From assembly GCF_900496995.4 (NCBI RefSeq), contig NC_044019.1:3162001-3226000 (forward strand): a stretch of 64,000 nucleotides of DNA. The letters run 5' to 3'. Made by a program: the position numbers and the translations under genes. The DNA is from Aquila chrysaetos chrysaetos. Taxonomy: Eukaryota; Chordata; Aves; Accipitriformes; Accipitridae. Below are positions 9,868-22,200 of this stretch, piece after piece. Numbering within the stretch: the first letter of the stretch is position 1; each line of letters starts with the position of its first letter. Under the pieces are notes generated by a model that ran no database searches, was not told the DNA's origin, and was given only the letters and a program-made list of their open reading frames with translations.

Positions 9868-12800
9868 GTAAGGCAGCGCCCTGTTGCGTGGTGGGTCCCC
9901 CCGGGGACGGGCAGACGGGGGGCCCCGAGCTCCCCCCGCAGTGGCCGAGATGGTTTCGGGGTCATCTCCGTACCTCGCTGCTCCCCAGGGAGACTGGGGA
10001 CGGGTGGGATGGGGAGGGGAGGGATGGATGTGGCCTTTGGTGGCTGAGGACCAGGGTGGTGGTTCGGCTCCGCGATGGCTTTGTCCTGTCCGGGCAGGGC
10101 CTTGCCCTGGGTTGTTCATACCCTCAGCACGTTGGGGTTAAGGGATGACTGGGCACCTCCAACGCTTGGGTTGGGTGACATTAAAATGCCTAATTAAGGA
10201 CTAAAGGCCTCCTTGGTGGAACAATGCCCTTGGCCAGACTCCGGGGAGGAATTTGCCCTGAGAGGTTTGTGATTCCCGCCCAGCTGATGGAGCTGGGGTG
10301 GCTCCTTCGCCGTGGTTGTGCCCATCGGCAGCCCCATCGCTGTGGTCCTTGGGATGTCCCGGCATCCCTGCGCTGCTGCGTCGTGGAGGGGACACTGCCC
10401 CATGCGTCCCCTCGCCTGCAGTGCCACCGCGATACCCGCCGGCTGCTGTCACACCCCGGGGGGAAGAGACAGGGATGGGAAGGAGAAACAAAGACAGGGA
10501 GAGACCCACCGTGGCTGACGGCTCCTTCTCCAAGCGCTGGTTGATGGGGCTGCTGGGGATCCCACTCCGGGGTCGCCGGGGAGGGAGGATGGAGGAGCTT
10601 TGCTTGCTGGGGATCCCACTCCGGGGTCGCCGGGGAGGGAGGATGGAGGAGCTTTGCTTAAGCCCTCGGTGCCAGAGTTAAGATTTGCTTCTTCACCCAG
10701 GACGAACGGCTGTCGGGGGCTTTGATCTGCGGCTGCTGGGGTCTGGCCCCTTCTCCCCACATCCCGGGGGCCTTTGATCTGCTCCTGCCAGAGCAAACGG
10801 GGATTCGGGGCTGTGCCAAGGGGTCCCTGCCGAGCCCTGGCTGGGCTGTTCCCGGCTGCCGCCCCAAGGGAACCCCAGGGCCTGGCTTTCATCTCACTGG
10901 TGGAGGCGTGCACTAAGGGCGGCGAGATCCCCAGGCGCCCGCTCTGCCCTGCCAGCCCCTGCCAGCCCCCAGCTGATGGGCAAACCAGCCCCAGCGCTGG
11001 GCTCTGCGCCTGAGGCTCCCTGAGCGCTGTGGGGACTCAGACTGGGAGCACTGGGAGCGGGGAGACAGTGGCAGATCCCACCCGGGGCAGGAGCGGCAGC
11101 GGGATGCTGGCTGCCTGCCCTGGCCGCCCCGCGCCGGCACGGTGGGGTGCGTGTGGCTTTGGCCGTGCCGTGGTGCCGCTCGGGCGAGTTGTGCCATCCT
11201 GGCTCGCGGGCGTCTTGGGGCAGGAAGAACCAGTTGATTCAAATGATGGTTTTCGAAAACGCGCTGTCTGGGGCTGGGGGAAGCAAATGCGCAGGGTGCG
11301 GCCGGCTCTGCCCCAAACACCAGCACCGTCGAGGCTGGGAGATTGCCGGGCTACCGGGGCCCCACCATACCCATCACCGCTCATGGACCGGCTCTGCCCC
11401 AAAAGCCCCATCCTGCTGGGCGCTGAGTACCCTCCCACGCCCCGGGGCCGGACCCTGCTGAGGCACAGCCATTTCCCCAGCTGCGTTTCTCCCCGCCTGC
11501 CCGGGATGCCGAGCGCTTGTCGTCACGCTGGCTAGATCCAGCCCATGATTAAAGGCAGGGGGATGTCACAAAATCCGGTCTCATGCAGATTCCCCATTAA
11601 AAATAACTCGCGAGGTGCAGCTAGACAGTGCTGAGCTGGGAAGAAAGAGTTTGGAGACAGTTTTGTGTCACCAGGTTTGAAAATGAGCTGAAATATTGAT
11701 TCAGATCCTTGCATTATTCAGTGGGACTGTCTGCAGTGTGCCGGCCATCCCGGTGCCTGTCCTCACCACGGGGCTCGGGGACTGGGGACAGTGGGTGGTG
11801 GGATGTGCCCGGGGGGGGCTGGCACCTCTCGGTGTGCCTGGGGAGGGGGATGCGGCTCGGCTCCCTGGAACCCCTGGGAAGAAGCACCAGGGAGCCAAGC
11901 CCAGCGGCAGGGATGGAGCCTGGGCATCGTGTGGGGCTGGGGAGCCCGTGCAGGAGTTTTAGCACCTTGGTGGTTTTGGGGGACACACATGGATCTGGGG
12001 AGCTCTTCCTCCTCGCTGTCCATGGGGTCCGATGATCTCTGCATCCCTTCTGGCCATTAGAGCTAAGGAAAGGAGGACGCGGCCATGCCCAGGGAGGGGA
12101 CACACCAGCGAGGACTTTGCTGGACGTGCCGGTGCCCCGGCGTGGGGGGCTGGGACACGCTGCTCCCCCCCATCCCGGGCTGTCTGTGCCTGCACCTTCG
12201 ATACCTCCGGTGCTGGGCTGGGTCCCCAGGCAGCCTCTGGAACCATTCCCTGCTTTGCTGGCATCCCCCTGGAAGGCGGTGGCACGGGGGAAGCAGAGTG
12301 GGCTCAGAGTCCGGTCCTTGGCCGTGCATCGCTCTGCCTCGCTCCAGCAGCTTGGCAGAGGGTGAGGGTTGTGGCTCGGGACGGGGGGGGGGACGGACTT
12401 GCTTTTGGAAGAAAAGGTTCTTTCATCCTAAACCTGTTTGCACTTGATCCTGCCAGGGGTCACGGTCTGCTGGTGGGGTGCTGGGGTGATGCTGGTGGGG
12501 TGCTGGGGTGATGCTGGGGCGCGAGGGGCTGGGGGGGGACAAGGATGAGAGGGGTGAGCGAGCAACAGAGGCAGCGGGCAGGGGTGATGGGAGAGGCGTC
12601 GCGGGGGCTTTCCAAGGGCTGCGCTCGGTCTGTTTGAAAAGGCTCCTGGGAGTCCTTTGTCACTCGGGAGCGTCACCCCAGCCGCTGGCAGAGGCAGCCT
12701 TGGCTGAGCGGAGGGCGATGTGCTTCATCCTCGGGGACGTGGGAACAAACCTCCTTCTTCCCCGCTGCCTTGGGAGCAGCAAACCCGCCCGCTCGTAGGG

Positions 12801-14160
12801 ACGGGGCAGGTTTCGAGCAGCCCAAAGAGGAACGAATAAGTGCCAGCTGGCCGGCGTGGAATTCCCCTTTTCCCGGGAACGCATTTTTTGGGTCGGACGG
12901 ATGTTGCGAGCGCAGGCACCTCTGCGGGGCGGCTTCGCGGGCAGAGCCGGAGGAGCCGCGGCCGTGCCCGGCGGGATGCTGACGGCTGCCCTGCCTCGGC
13001 ACCACCGGGCACAAAGGCAGCCCGGCCACGAGGCCGGCGCGGTCACCCGGATTTAAGCCTTCCTCCCCGTGGACGCACTGCCGGGGATGCAGCCGGGCAC
13101 CGGAGCTCGGTGCGACGTTAATTACTTTTCCTAATTAAGGCACCGTGGTGAAGGGGAGATGCCTCCCAAACCGGGGCGAGGGGGATGATTTGTGTAAACC
13201 CCCCCCCCCCGAGGCCGAAGGCTGTGGGATGAGGAGGAGGATGAGGATGATGGCGGTTGTCACCAGTGGCCCCTCACCATCCCCCGGAGGGATACGGGGT
13301 GCAGCCCCCCCCCCCCCACCCTGGGGTGCTGCTGGGAGGGAGGTTTTGGGGGGGGTCCCTGGGGTGATGGTGGGGAGCCACACCAGTGGGATGGGGCTTT
13401 TCTCGTTGCCGTGGTTACCCAGCTGGCGGAGCCTGGCCCTCCGGTTGCCATGGGAACGGCGCAGCCAGGGTGAAAAAGCAACATCTTGTGGTGGCCAAAA
13501 AAGGCCGGGATTTGCCCCAGAAGGTGGGGGGGGGCCAGGACTGCCTTGGGGGGGGGGGGGGGGGGCTGGATCCGGCCTTGGGTCTTGGTGAGGGGGTGCT
13601 CTGTGGGCTAAGGGGGGGGGGCGTTGTTGGGGGGGGACTGGGGTGTCCCCTGGCTTGGGGACAGCCACCCAGTGTCCCCATAATGGTTGTTTCTTGGGGG
13701 GGGGTGTCACGCTGCTGTGTCCAGAATCACCAGGAGGGCTGGGGTTTGGGGGGGCTGAGGGGGGTTTCTGGTGGATGTGGGGGTGCCAGGCAGGTTTGGC
13801 TCTGCACCCCAGCCCCAGTTCCCCATGGGGTTTGTCCCTGGCCCCACCGTGTCCCTCTGCGGGGTCTTCCCACCCCCTCCAAAGCCCCCCCAGGTGACGC
13901 TGAGGGCCCCCCACTCCACCCCAGCCCCCCCAAACGATGCCTGGCTCGCTCTGCTTATCCCCTGCACCCCATTCCCGTCCTGGCCAGAGGCCGCGGGGAT
14001 GGGACCTGCGGCACCCGCTGGCAGTGGGGACAGACCCCGACCTGGGAGACCCCGAGGTGGGAGCCTGACACCCCCCCAGTAACACCCCAGGGCATAAATC
14101 CCTGAAGGGTGGGGCAGGAGCGGGACCCCCATCCTGGTGGGCAGCGGGGCTGGGGGCAGC
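9868..14160. other. MACF1: MACF1 intron (first-exon zone)
   Basis: No exon is supported. It contains a 54-bp tandem duplication (10552-10659), a homeodomain-like TTAATTACTTTTCCTAATTAAGG-type cluster near 13118-13140 with a related CTAATTAAGG near 10190, and a run of 19 G at 13548-13566. Confidence 0.6.
10552..10659. repeat. 54-bp tandem duplication, two copies
   Basis: Two essentially identical 54-bp copies begin GCTGGGGATCCCACTCC, at 10552 and 10606. The near-perfect match suggests a recent duplication. 54 is a multiple of 3, so the overlapping open frame repeats an 18-residue block, but no gene is implied. Confidence 0.9.
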
Positions 14161-14174
14161 TGAGATGTTCCCCT

Positions 14175-15260
14175 TCTTGGGTGCGCTGGGATGCACTGGG
14201 ATGCGCTGGGATGCAGTCCTCTGGGCACAGTGGAAAGCGGTGCTTTGGTTGAGCAGAGTGCACTGGGAAGTAATGTCCTTGTTGCACGGATGCACTGGGC
14301 TGCAGCGCTGCGGGCTCACTGGGCTGTGGTGCTCTGGGCTCACTGGGATGCACTGGGATGCAGTGCTATGGGCTCACTGGGATGCAGTGCTCTGGGCGCA
14401 CTGGGATGCATTGGGCTGTGGTGCTCCAGGCTCATTGGGATGCACTGGGATGAGGTGTTCTGGGTTCATTGGGATGCGGTGGTCTGGGCTCACTGGGATG
14501 CACTGGGCTGTGGTGCTCTAGGCTCAGTGGGATGCACTGGGATTGGTGCTCTGGGTGCACTAGGACGCACTGGGTTGCAGTGCTCCAGGCTCACTGGGCT
14601 GCAGCAATCTGAGCTCACTGGGATGCACTGGGATCAGTGCTCTGAGCGCACTGAGGTGCACTGGGCTGTGGTCCTCTGGGCTCACTGGGATGCACTGGGA
14701 TGCAGCGCTCTGGGTGCATTGGGATGCAGTGCTCTGGGATGCACTGGGTTGCAGTGCTCCGCACACACTGGGCTGCAGCACTCCGGGCTCATTAGAATGC
14801 ACTGGGCTGCAGTGCTCCAGGTGCAGTGGAGTGCACTGGGATGCAGCGCTCCGGGCTCACTGGGATGCACTGGGCTGCGTCACCCTGGGCTCACTGGGGT
14901 GCACTGGGCTGTGTCGCCCTGGGCTCAGTGGGGTGCACTGAGCTGCATCGCTCTGGGCTCACTGGGGTGCACTGGGATGCAGCGCTCCAGGCTCACTGGG
15001 ATGCACTGGGCTGTGTCACTCTGGGCTCAGTGGGGTGCACTGGGCTGCGTCGCCCTGGGCTCACTGGGGTGCACTGGGCTGCAGTGCTCTGGGCTCACTG
15101 GGGTGCACTGGGCTGCGTTGCTCTGGGCTCACTGGGGTGCACTGGGCTGCGTCGCCCTGGGCTCACTGGGATGCACTGGGACGCAGCGCTCCGGGCTCAC
15201 TGGGGTGCACTGGGCTGCGTCGCCCTGGGCTCACTGGGGTGCACTGGGCTGCCCTGGGGG
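14175..15260. repeat. 34-bp minisatellite, about 30 copies
   Basis: A tandem array with a unit of 34 bp built from CTCACTGGG(A/G)TGCACTGGG plus a variable GCTGC...CTCTGGG half. Copies near the 3' end are most alike; those at the 5' end are more diverged. The unit lacks stop codons in all frames, so long overlapping ORFs appear. These are repeat artefacts. The array ends about 330 bp before the start codon of the MACF1 exon at 15590. Confidence 0.93.
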
Positions 15261-15284
15261 GCACCGCTCGCCACTGGGGAGCTC

Positions 15285-15589
15285 CGGGCGGCAGCGCTGT
15301 CACCTCCCGGGGCGGGGCCCCCGCTGGCCCCGCCCTCCCCCGCCGCGGGGCTGCCCCGCGCCGCCGCCAGGGGTCGCGGCGGGGCCGGGGCGGGTGTCAG
15401 GGGGCGGGGCCGGATTCAGCGGCGGGGGGCGGAGCGGCCCTTAAGGGGCGGGGCCCAGGGGGCGTGCCGGCCGGTGGTGGGCGGGGCCGCCGGTCGGGCG
15501 GCGGCGCGGGCGGAAGCGGTCTCGGCGCAGACCGGCCTTGGCCGCCGCGCCGGCAGCTGCACCGGGGGCCGCCGGCACAAAGGGCCGCC
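15285..15589 (+). promoter_or_regulatory. MACF1: CpG/GC-box promoter of MAGYVP first exon
   Basis: The segment has at least five GGGGCGGGGC/GGGGCGGG Sp1-type boxes within 250 bp, no TATA box, and runs directly into a perfect Kozak start (GCCGCCATGG). It is squeezed between two minisatellites. Confidence 0.7.
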
Positions 15590-15683
15590 ATGGCCGGGTA
15601 CGTCCCGGGGCTGCTCCCGGCTAACCGGAGCCAGGAGAAGGAGTTCGTCCAGGCCTACGAGGACGTGCTGGAGCGCTATAAAG
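15590..15683 (+). CDS. MACF1: MACF1 alternative first exon, AYEDVLERYK type
   Basis: Encodes 31 residues starting MAGYVPGLLP and ending QAYEDVLERYK, with donor TATAAAG|GTACCG in phase 1, so it joins the common ABD exon at 45661 (K-DERDRV). The ending is the same as dystonin isoform 1, and plectin 1f is related (both recalled). This isoform has almost no added N-terminal domain, so the CH1 domain sits near the N-terminus. It is expressed from its own CpG promoter. Confidence is high because of Kozak context, phase, donor and cross-family match. Confidence 0.92.
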
Positions 15684-15849
15684 GTACCGGAGGTCGGCGG
15701 GGCCCGGTGTGGGGCCTGGAGCTCGGCGGGGCCGCCCCGCGGAGCGGAGGAGGAGGAGGGGGGGGGCCGGTTGTTGAGCCGGAGCGGTCCCTGTGCCCGC
15801 GGCCGGAGCGCTGGAGGCGGAATGGTTGGGGTGAGCATCGCCGCGGGAG

Positions 15850-16245
15850 CTCGGCGTCCCTGCGTGGGGTGCCCGCGGGCTAAATGTCCCCTGCGTGGGG
15901 TGCCAGGGGTCCGAGTGTCCCCGGTGTCCCCTGCGTGGGGTGTCCGAGGGGAGAGTGTCCCCGGCGTCCCCTGCGTGGGGGTGCCCGGGGTCCGAGTGTC
16001 CCCATATCTGAACTGCGTGGGGTGCCCGGCGTCCCTGGTGTCCCCTGCGTGGGGTGCCTGGCGGCTCAGCATCCCTGCGTGGGGTGCCCGGGGTCCCTGG
16101 TGTCCCCTGCGTGGGGTGCCCGGGGTCCCTGGTGTCCCCTGCGTGGGGTGCCCGGCAGCTCAGCATCCCTGCGTGGGGTCCCTGGTGTCCCCTGCGTGGG
16201 GTTCCTCGGGTCCCTGTGTCCCCTGCATGGGATGCCCTGCATCCC
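15850..16245. repeat. 32-bp minisatellite, about 12 copies
   Basis: A tandem array of a unit near 32 bp based on GTCCCCTGCGTGGGGTGCCC plus a GGGGTCCCTGGT-like part. It starts about 170 bp after the splice donor of the 15590 exon. Unit lengths vary (some units are truncated). It is not coding. Confidence 0.9.
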
Positions 16246-16249
16246 AGCA

Positions 16250-19200
16250 CCCCACCTTGCTACGCAGAGCACCACGACATCCATCGTCCCTGTGCCTGTA
16301 CGCTGGGGTGCCATAAGGTACGTGGGGACCCACCGTCCCCCATCCCTGCCCCGGTGTTCCCGTAGCCCCCCACAGGGCCGGGCTCCCTCTCCCCGAGCCG
16401 CAGCTGGGCAGGGACGAAGGGCCGACGCGCTCCCCAGACCGTCGTGTCGGCGGTTGTGCCGGTGTCGGTACCGGCAGTGAGTGTGCAGTTTTGATGTCAG
16501 TGGCTCGTCTCCCGGAGTTGCGTGCATTTCCATTCTTATTATTATTATTTTATTTTTTTTCTTCTTGCTGCAGAGATAGACTTGTCTTGGAGCCCAGATT
16601 TCAGCCCCACAGGGCTCCTAGCGCTCTGTTTTGTAAGTTTAGCAGCCAAGGCTCTTTAAAATGCGGATGGCCGAGTCGAGAGGAGCCAGGCGCTCGCGGC
16701 GCCCGTTTCCTTTTCCTTTCTGCCTGCAGAGAAAGGGGAATAATGGATTCCTCGGCTCCCCGATTCAGGGGGTGCCACTCAAACCTCCCAGAGGTGGGAG
16801 AAACGTGCAGCCTTGCTCCGCTTTCACAGGGAACGGGGAATAAAAGCCTCTTCGGGCGCCTTGGAAAGGCGCTGGATAACGTGACTCGGGCTCATCCAAG
16901 TACTTGACAAACTTTTATTAATAAAAAGCCCCTTTGATGTAGTTGGGTTCAGCGTGGAGACGCGGAGGAAACGGTGCGGCGGGTGCCAGCGGCTGGCATG
17001 GAAAGAGCTGTCGTTTGCATTGGTTTTGCTTTGTTCCAAAAAAGAAATTGAAATTACAGTGCCTGTCCATGCTGGTCCAGCTGGAGCACCGCCGGCCAGC
17101 GGTGCCGGGCTGGGCTCTCCCTTGCCCGCCCCATGCCCTGGCTGTTGGTGCCTTCGTTGAGCATCTGGGTTCCCCCAGAAAGGAGGACTTTTTAGGTAAT
17201 ATCTACACCGGGTTATGGTAGAAAGCTGGTAGCTGCTTGGAAATACCCTGCTGGGTGTTGTTTGATCTTGTTTGTGGTGCCTGTTTGGTGTAGGGGAAAT
17301 GACTGTTTATACTGAATAAAAGCTTTCCTTTGCTTTCGACCCTTTCCCAGCTCCCCACCCCTCCCAGGACATCCCACCCGTGCTGTGAGAGCTGGTGGGA
17401 GCCTCCAGTTCGGGTCCCTGGGCTCCAAGCTGGTGGACGTGTTGTCTCTTCCCTGCTTTCCTCCATTGCAGCTCCTGTAAACGGTTTGGTTTTTCCTGTC
17501 CAGAACAAGTTTTCCACTGGCTTGTCCCCTCCCCCTCTTAATCCTGCAAAAATGGAGAGTTTTCACCGAAATGTGACTGCTGGGGACCAAGCCGCCTGGG
17601 GAGACCCACAGCATTGGTGTTTGGCTCATGGTGGCCACCCGATACCTGCCGCAACCGGGACCTGGCACTGCTGGCACCGGCTCGCACCGTCGGAGGGCAA
17701 GGAGGACGCTTGGCGCTGCTGAAGCCAGGAGCCGTGGGGAGATTGCAAATGCCTCCCTGCATTTCTATGAGACAGCTCCACTCTATTTCTAATAGAAAAT
17801 AGCCTTAAAAAAAAAAAAAAAAATCAATCTGAGCAGCGGGGCCTCTGCCGTCGAGCAAGCTGGGGCAGGTCTGGAGGCAGGGAGGTCAGCAACACGGGAA
17901 AGGTCCCGGAGCCGGCGCAGTGAGCTGCGAATCCTGCCTTTCTCTGACGAGCAGGGGTTAACCAGCTGGCAGATCCCCGTGATTTCTTTCTTTACAAAAA
18001 CACCCACCTTAGGCAGAGGAGAGCTGCCTGCGCGGAGGGGCTGGGGTGCCGGGTAGGTGTGCTGCATCACTGCGGTGCCGGTGCTCGCCGGGGTGCTCCT
18101 GCTCCCAGGCGTGCTGGGGGAGGAGGTTTGCATCAGTGCCGCGAGCTGGCGTGGGTGCTGCGGGGGCACCCGTCCCTGCTGCCGGCGGACCCGATACTGG
18201 GTGCTGCGTGATGCTTGCAACCCGGTCCCGACGGCGTTGGTTGAGCAGGGGGATGGGGCTCAAGGGGAGGATTTGGGGGAGCGTAGGCTCGTGTTGCCAC
18301 CTCACAGTGCTTGGAGCGTGGCGGAGCTGCTCTGATCGTGGCTTCCTTCGGCTGCCGGCATCTTCGAGGGGGGCACAGTGCCCTCCGAGCTGTGCTGTCC
18401 CAAACAGCGCCTGGCACCTGCAGCTGGAAGGTCTCCAGCGCCAAGAACTTCACCAGTCTGGCCCAGTTGAAAGCCGGCAGGCCAGTTTCCCAGGGCCGCT
18501 CCGGGGAGGCATGGCGCGGGGCGGCTTCCAGCCCCTCTTGCCTCATCGCTGGATCGCGGTGCCGCGGCACATGCCGGGACGCGCAGCGCTGCTGCCACGG
18601 GTGCCGGTGGGGATGACGGCAGCAGCGTGGGGCGTGACGGTGGAGTTTTTGGGGACCCCTGAGGATGCTGCCACCATGGCAGAGCCACCAGTCGGAGGGG
18701 TCTGGGCAGGAAGGGAAGCCCTGGTTTGTCCTCCCGTGGGTGCAGGGCACGCTGAGTGGGGCTCAGCGTCTGAGGGCTGCTCTCCATTCCCACGGTGTAT
18801 ACCTCCCATCGTGTTTTGGGGGGTGCTGACACTCGCTGTCCCCTCGGGAAAGCAGGAGCTGGCAGGTGGCTCTGTGCTGCGGCAGACCCCGGCAGCGCAA
18901 GGGTGCAGGCAGCGCTGCTGGACTCCGCTCAGAGCACAGGTCACGCTTTCCCTGTTCAGAGCACTGTAAACATTAACTAATCAATCTTGGTGAGATCCTT
19001 TCTTTTTGTTAATTAACTCTTTTTTGGGGTTGGGGGTAGAAACATGGAGCTGTAGTGTCTGAGAAGCTTTTTCCCACCCCCGGTGCCGTCTCTGCCTGCT
19101 CCGTGGTGGCCAGCATGTGGTCTGGCTTGTTTGGACTGGGACAGCGTGGGATGGCTTATCACCTTGTTTGAGTAACCTGGCTCCTGTTAGGGAGGGGACA

Positions 19201-22200
19201 ACCTTCCCAGCGACTGGAGGAGACCCCGGGGTGGGCAGAAGAGGTGTGGGACCCTTGTATAAATGAACCAGAGTTCATTCCCTCTTGGGACTGGAGCCTT
19301 CCTGGTGGTGGATGGCAGTCCTGGCCATGCCCATCTCTGAAGAAGCTTCCTTTTTCCACTTGTGTCTTGTCTTCTGCTGTAAAAAATGCAACTACAGGTG
19401 TCTGGACACCAATGCTGGGGTCTTGGAGCTTGAAGGTGCCCAGTTCCTTGAGCCGAGCAGCTCTGCCAGCCTGGCAGCATGCGGCTGCCTTTTGATGCAG
19501 GGCCGCTGCTGCTGGGATTTTATCTGGCAAGGATAAACGTCTTTCCTAGGCGGTGCTGAGCAGGCTGCACGGGGCCTCTGTGGTCTTCAAGAGTGCTGAC
19601 GGGGCCGGCGGCGTGGTGGTGACTCCTCGCTGGGGGAGAGGAAGCCCTTCTTCCTCTTCATCACCCGGGAGGAGGGGTGACCGAGCGCTGCCGTCGGAGT
19701 GGAGAGTCCCTGGCTCGGGGAAGCTGGGCTGGGAGCCATCGGGCTTTCCATCATCAGGCCGGTTAACGCTGATTTTTTGGGATGCGTGTGGGAGTCGCTG
19801 GCTTCCCTGGTACAGGAGAGGGGACCAGAGACCAAGGGGGTCTCATGAAGGCGGCAGGAGCCTTGGGCTGCCACCGGGGATGGCCGGACCCGGGTGTCCA
19901 AGGTGGAGCCTGAGCGCATAGTGGAAGGTGCTGTTTGTTTTGGCCAACAGGGAAATGAAGTTGGTGTTTTTTCAGGTGAGATGATCCACCCCGCCTCGCC
20001 CGGCCAGCTTTCTGCTGCCTTCGCGGTGGAGTCATCACCATCCCAAGAGCCCGACGGTGCCTCCCGGGCTGGGCTCGCCTCGCTGAGAGGCGCGTGCCTC
20101 CCCCCCCCCGCACCCCGCCGGCATCCCCGGTCACAAAATCGTCGGCGGAAGCGATTGCAATTGCCGTCGTCATCCTGGTGCCCCGCTAGTGAACCAGGAC
20201 CGTGGCTGAGCCCTGCTCTCGGGTCCTGGGGCTGTCGGCTGCTTCTCCTCATTTCCATGGGCTTCTGGTCCAGAGAGAAAATTCCCGGGGGAGGCTGGGG
20301 TGCTGGGTGCCCGTGCGAGGTGGCCACATCCACGGTACCTTCCTGGCACGGGCGCTAGGACGCGGCGTGACTCTCACCGGTGTACGGTGCCATGCCGGCA
20401 GCGAGCGCCGGGAAGCTTTGATCTTGTTTCAGCGGCCAGCTCTCCGCCGAGCCGAGCGTTTGGAAAGGGCTCGGGCTGTTCCCTTGCTCCTCTTCTCAGC
20501 ACTAACTGCACGCATTCCCGTCGGAGCCTTTTCCTTCCCGGCTCATGCTTCGGGGCGAGACCGGAGTCTTTGACCTCTGTCTGCTGGTTTCTGGCCAACC
20601 TCCTTTCCAGGCTTGTCTTGCTTGTGTCAGCTAAGTTTAGACTGCTCTGGACATACCGTCGCTGGTGCCCGTGGCGAGAAACCTCCCAGAGGGAAGTAGA
20701 AAAAGAGGTTTTATTTAAATTTAAAGTGTCTTAACGCTGTTGTTTGAATACCAGGGTGGTAAGTCCCTTTAAGTGCACCTAAAACATAATCCCAGGCTGT
20801 GGAAGCAGCAGAGGATTTCAGTTTCCAGTTTCTCCTGTCTTGGTGTGGGGAGAAGCTGCATCGGAGCTTGAGGCGGGTGTGAAGAAGCTGCTCTGTGCTG
20901 GGGCTGCCTGGATAAAGCCCTTTTTTTTTTTTTTATTTTTTTTTTATTTTTTGCTCCACCTCTCCTGCCCAGAGGGGCCGGGAGCCCTTCCCCAGGCCGT
21001 GGGCTCAGTCCATCTGCCGTGGCCGAGCTGGTTCCTGCACGGGGCAGTGTTTCGCTGCCGACTGGAGCACGAGGGCTGGGACAGGCGTGGGGCAGCGGGG
21101 AGAATGCGCTGAGCCGGGAAGCAGCGCGGTTCATCCCATGGCTCTGCTTGGCCAGGGAAGCTCTGGAAGGAAGGTTTGTTTTTTTTTTTTTTTGGGGTGA
21201 GCTGATCCCACCCGAGGATCAGCCACAGACAGCGGCGTCGGGTGGGTGCTTGGGAGCAGAGCTGGCAACCGGGGTGGGATTTGTGACTGCTCAGCCTTCG
21301 GCATCGCAGCAGCTCTAGTTCGAGGGGGGTCACCGGGGCGGTGTTGGTTTGAATCCATCGCCTCTTTGGGAAAGAGCACAAACGCATTCTCATTAATATT
21401 CCCTGGGGATGGTTTCCATGAGCAGCCTCTGATGTGCGCCCGTGATGGGGAGCGTGGGCAGGGCTGGCTGCTGCCTGGTGCAGGCTCTGCTCACCCCGGG
21501 GGGCACAGGGGCTGCGGGGGACGATGTGTCCTTTGGGGCTGCGCTCGTCGGGGTGGGACCACTCTCCTTGAGCACAAATCCAGCCCTTCCCTGCTCTTCT
21601 CTGCAGCTCAGCTATACCCAGGGCTTCCCTCGGGAAGCTCTGTGCTGTGGACGCATCCTGGCAATGCCAGCTGAGTTTTCCAGGGCAGATGAGGCAATCG
21701 CTGCCTGCAGGGCGAGGTGGTGCAGCGGTGGGTGTGATGGCACACCTGGGATGGGGATGGCAGCCCTAATTTCTGGGGCTGGCGGTGGCCGTCACCCACG
21801 ACGTGCCTCCCTACCTGGCATGGTGGTGCGGAGCCAGCCTTTGCGGGTCCGTGGGCAGGACCTACAAACCGGCTCCTCTCCGCACCCCAACTGGTTGCTC
21901 ACGTCTTTCCCATCCCATCGGAGTCTGCAGGCGGGGTGGGAACCAGCAGAGCCGCTGCTGGGTGGCGGTGGGAGAGCAGGGGTGGAGGCAGGGTGCCGGC
22001 ACGGGGAAGAGAGCAGATTTTTGGCAGCTTTTGCCTGCTCCCTGCAGCTTCTGGCCCTGCCGGCAGCATGGTCCCCTGCCTGGGCAGCCCCTCTCCTGCA
22101 TCCCAAGCGGCCAGGCTTGTAGCATCCCTGCTGGATGCTGACCTCGAGCTTCCCCTTCTCCTTCCAGACGCTCTTTCTCAAGGCTTGCTGGAAGCTCCAG

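Noticed and set aside
13135..14343. 402-codon - strand ORF
   Set aside because: Proline/histidine-rich antisense frame over G-rich intron and the diverged start of the minisatellite; low complexity only.
14191..16316. Long overlapping + strand ORFs of 417, 496 and 282 codons
   Set aside because: They are generated by the 34-bp and 32-bp tandem arrays, which lack stop codons in every frame. Only the piece from 15590 to 15683 inside one of them is a real exon.
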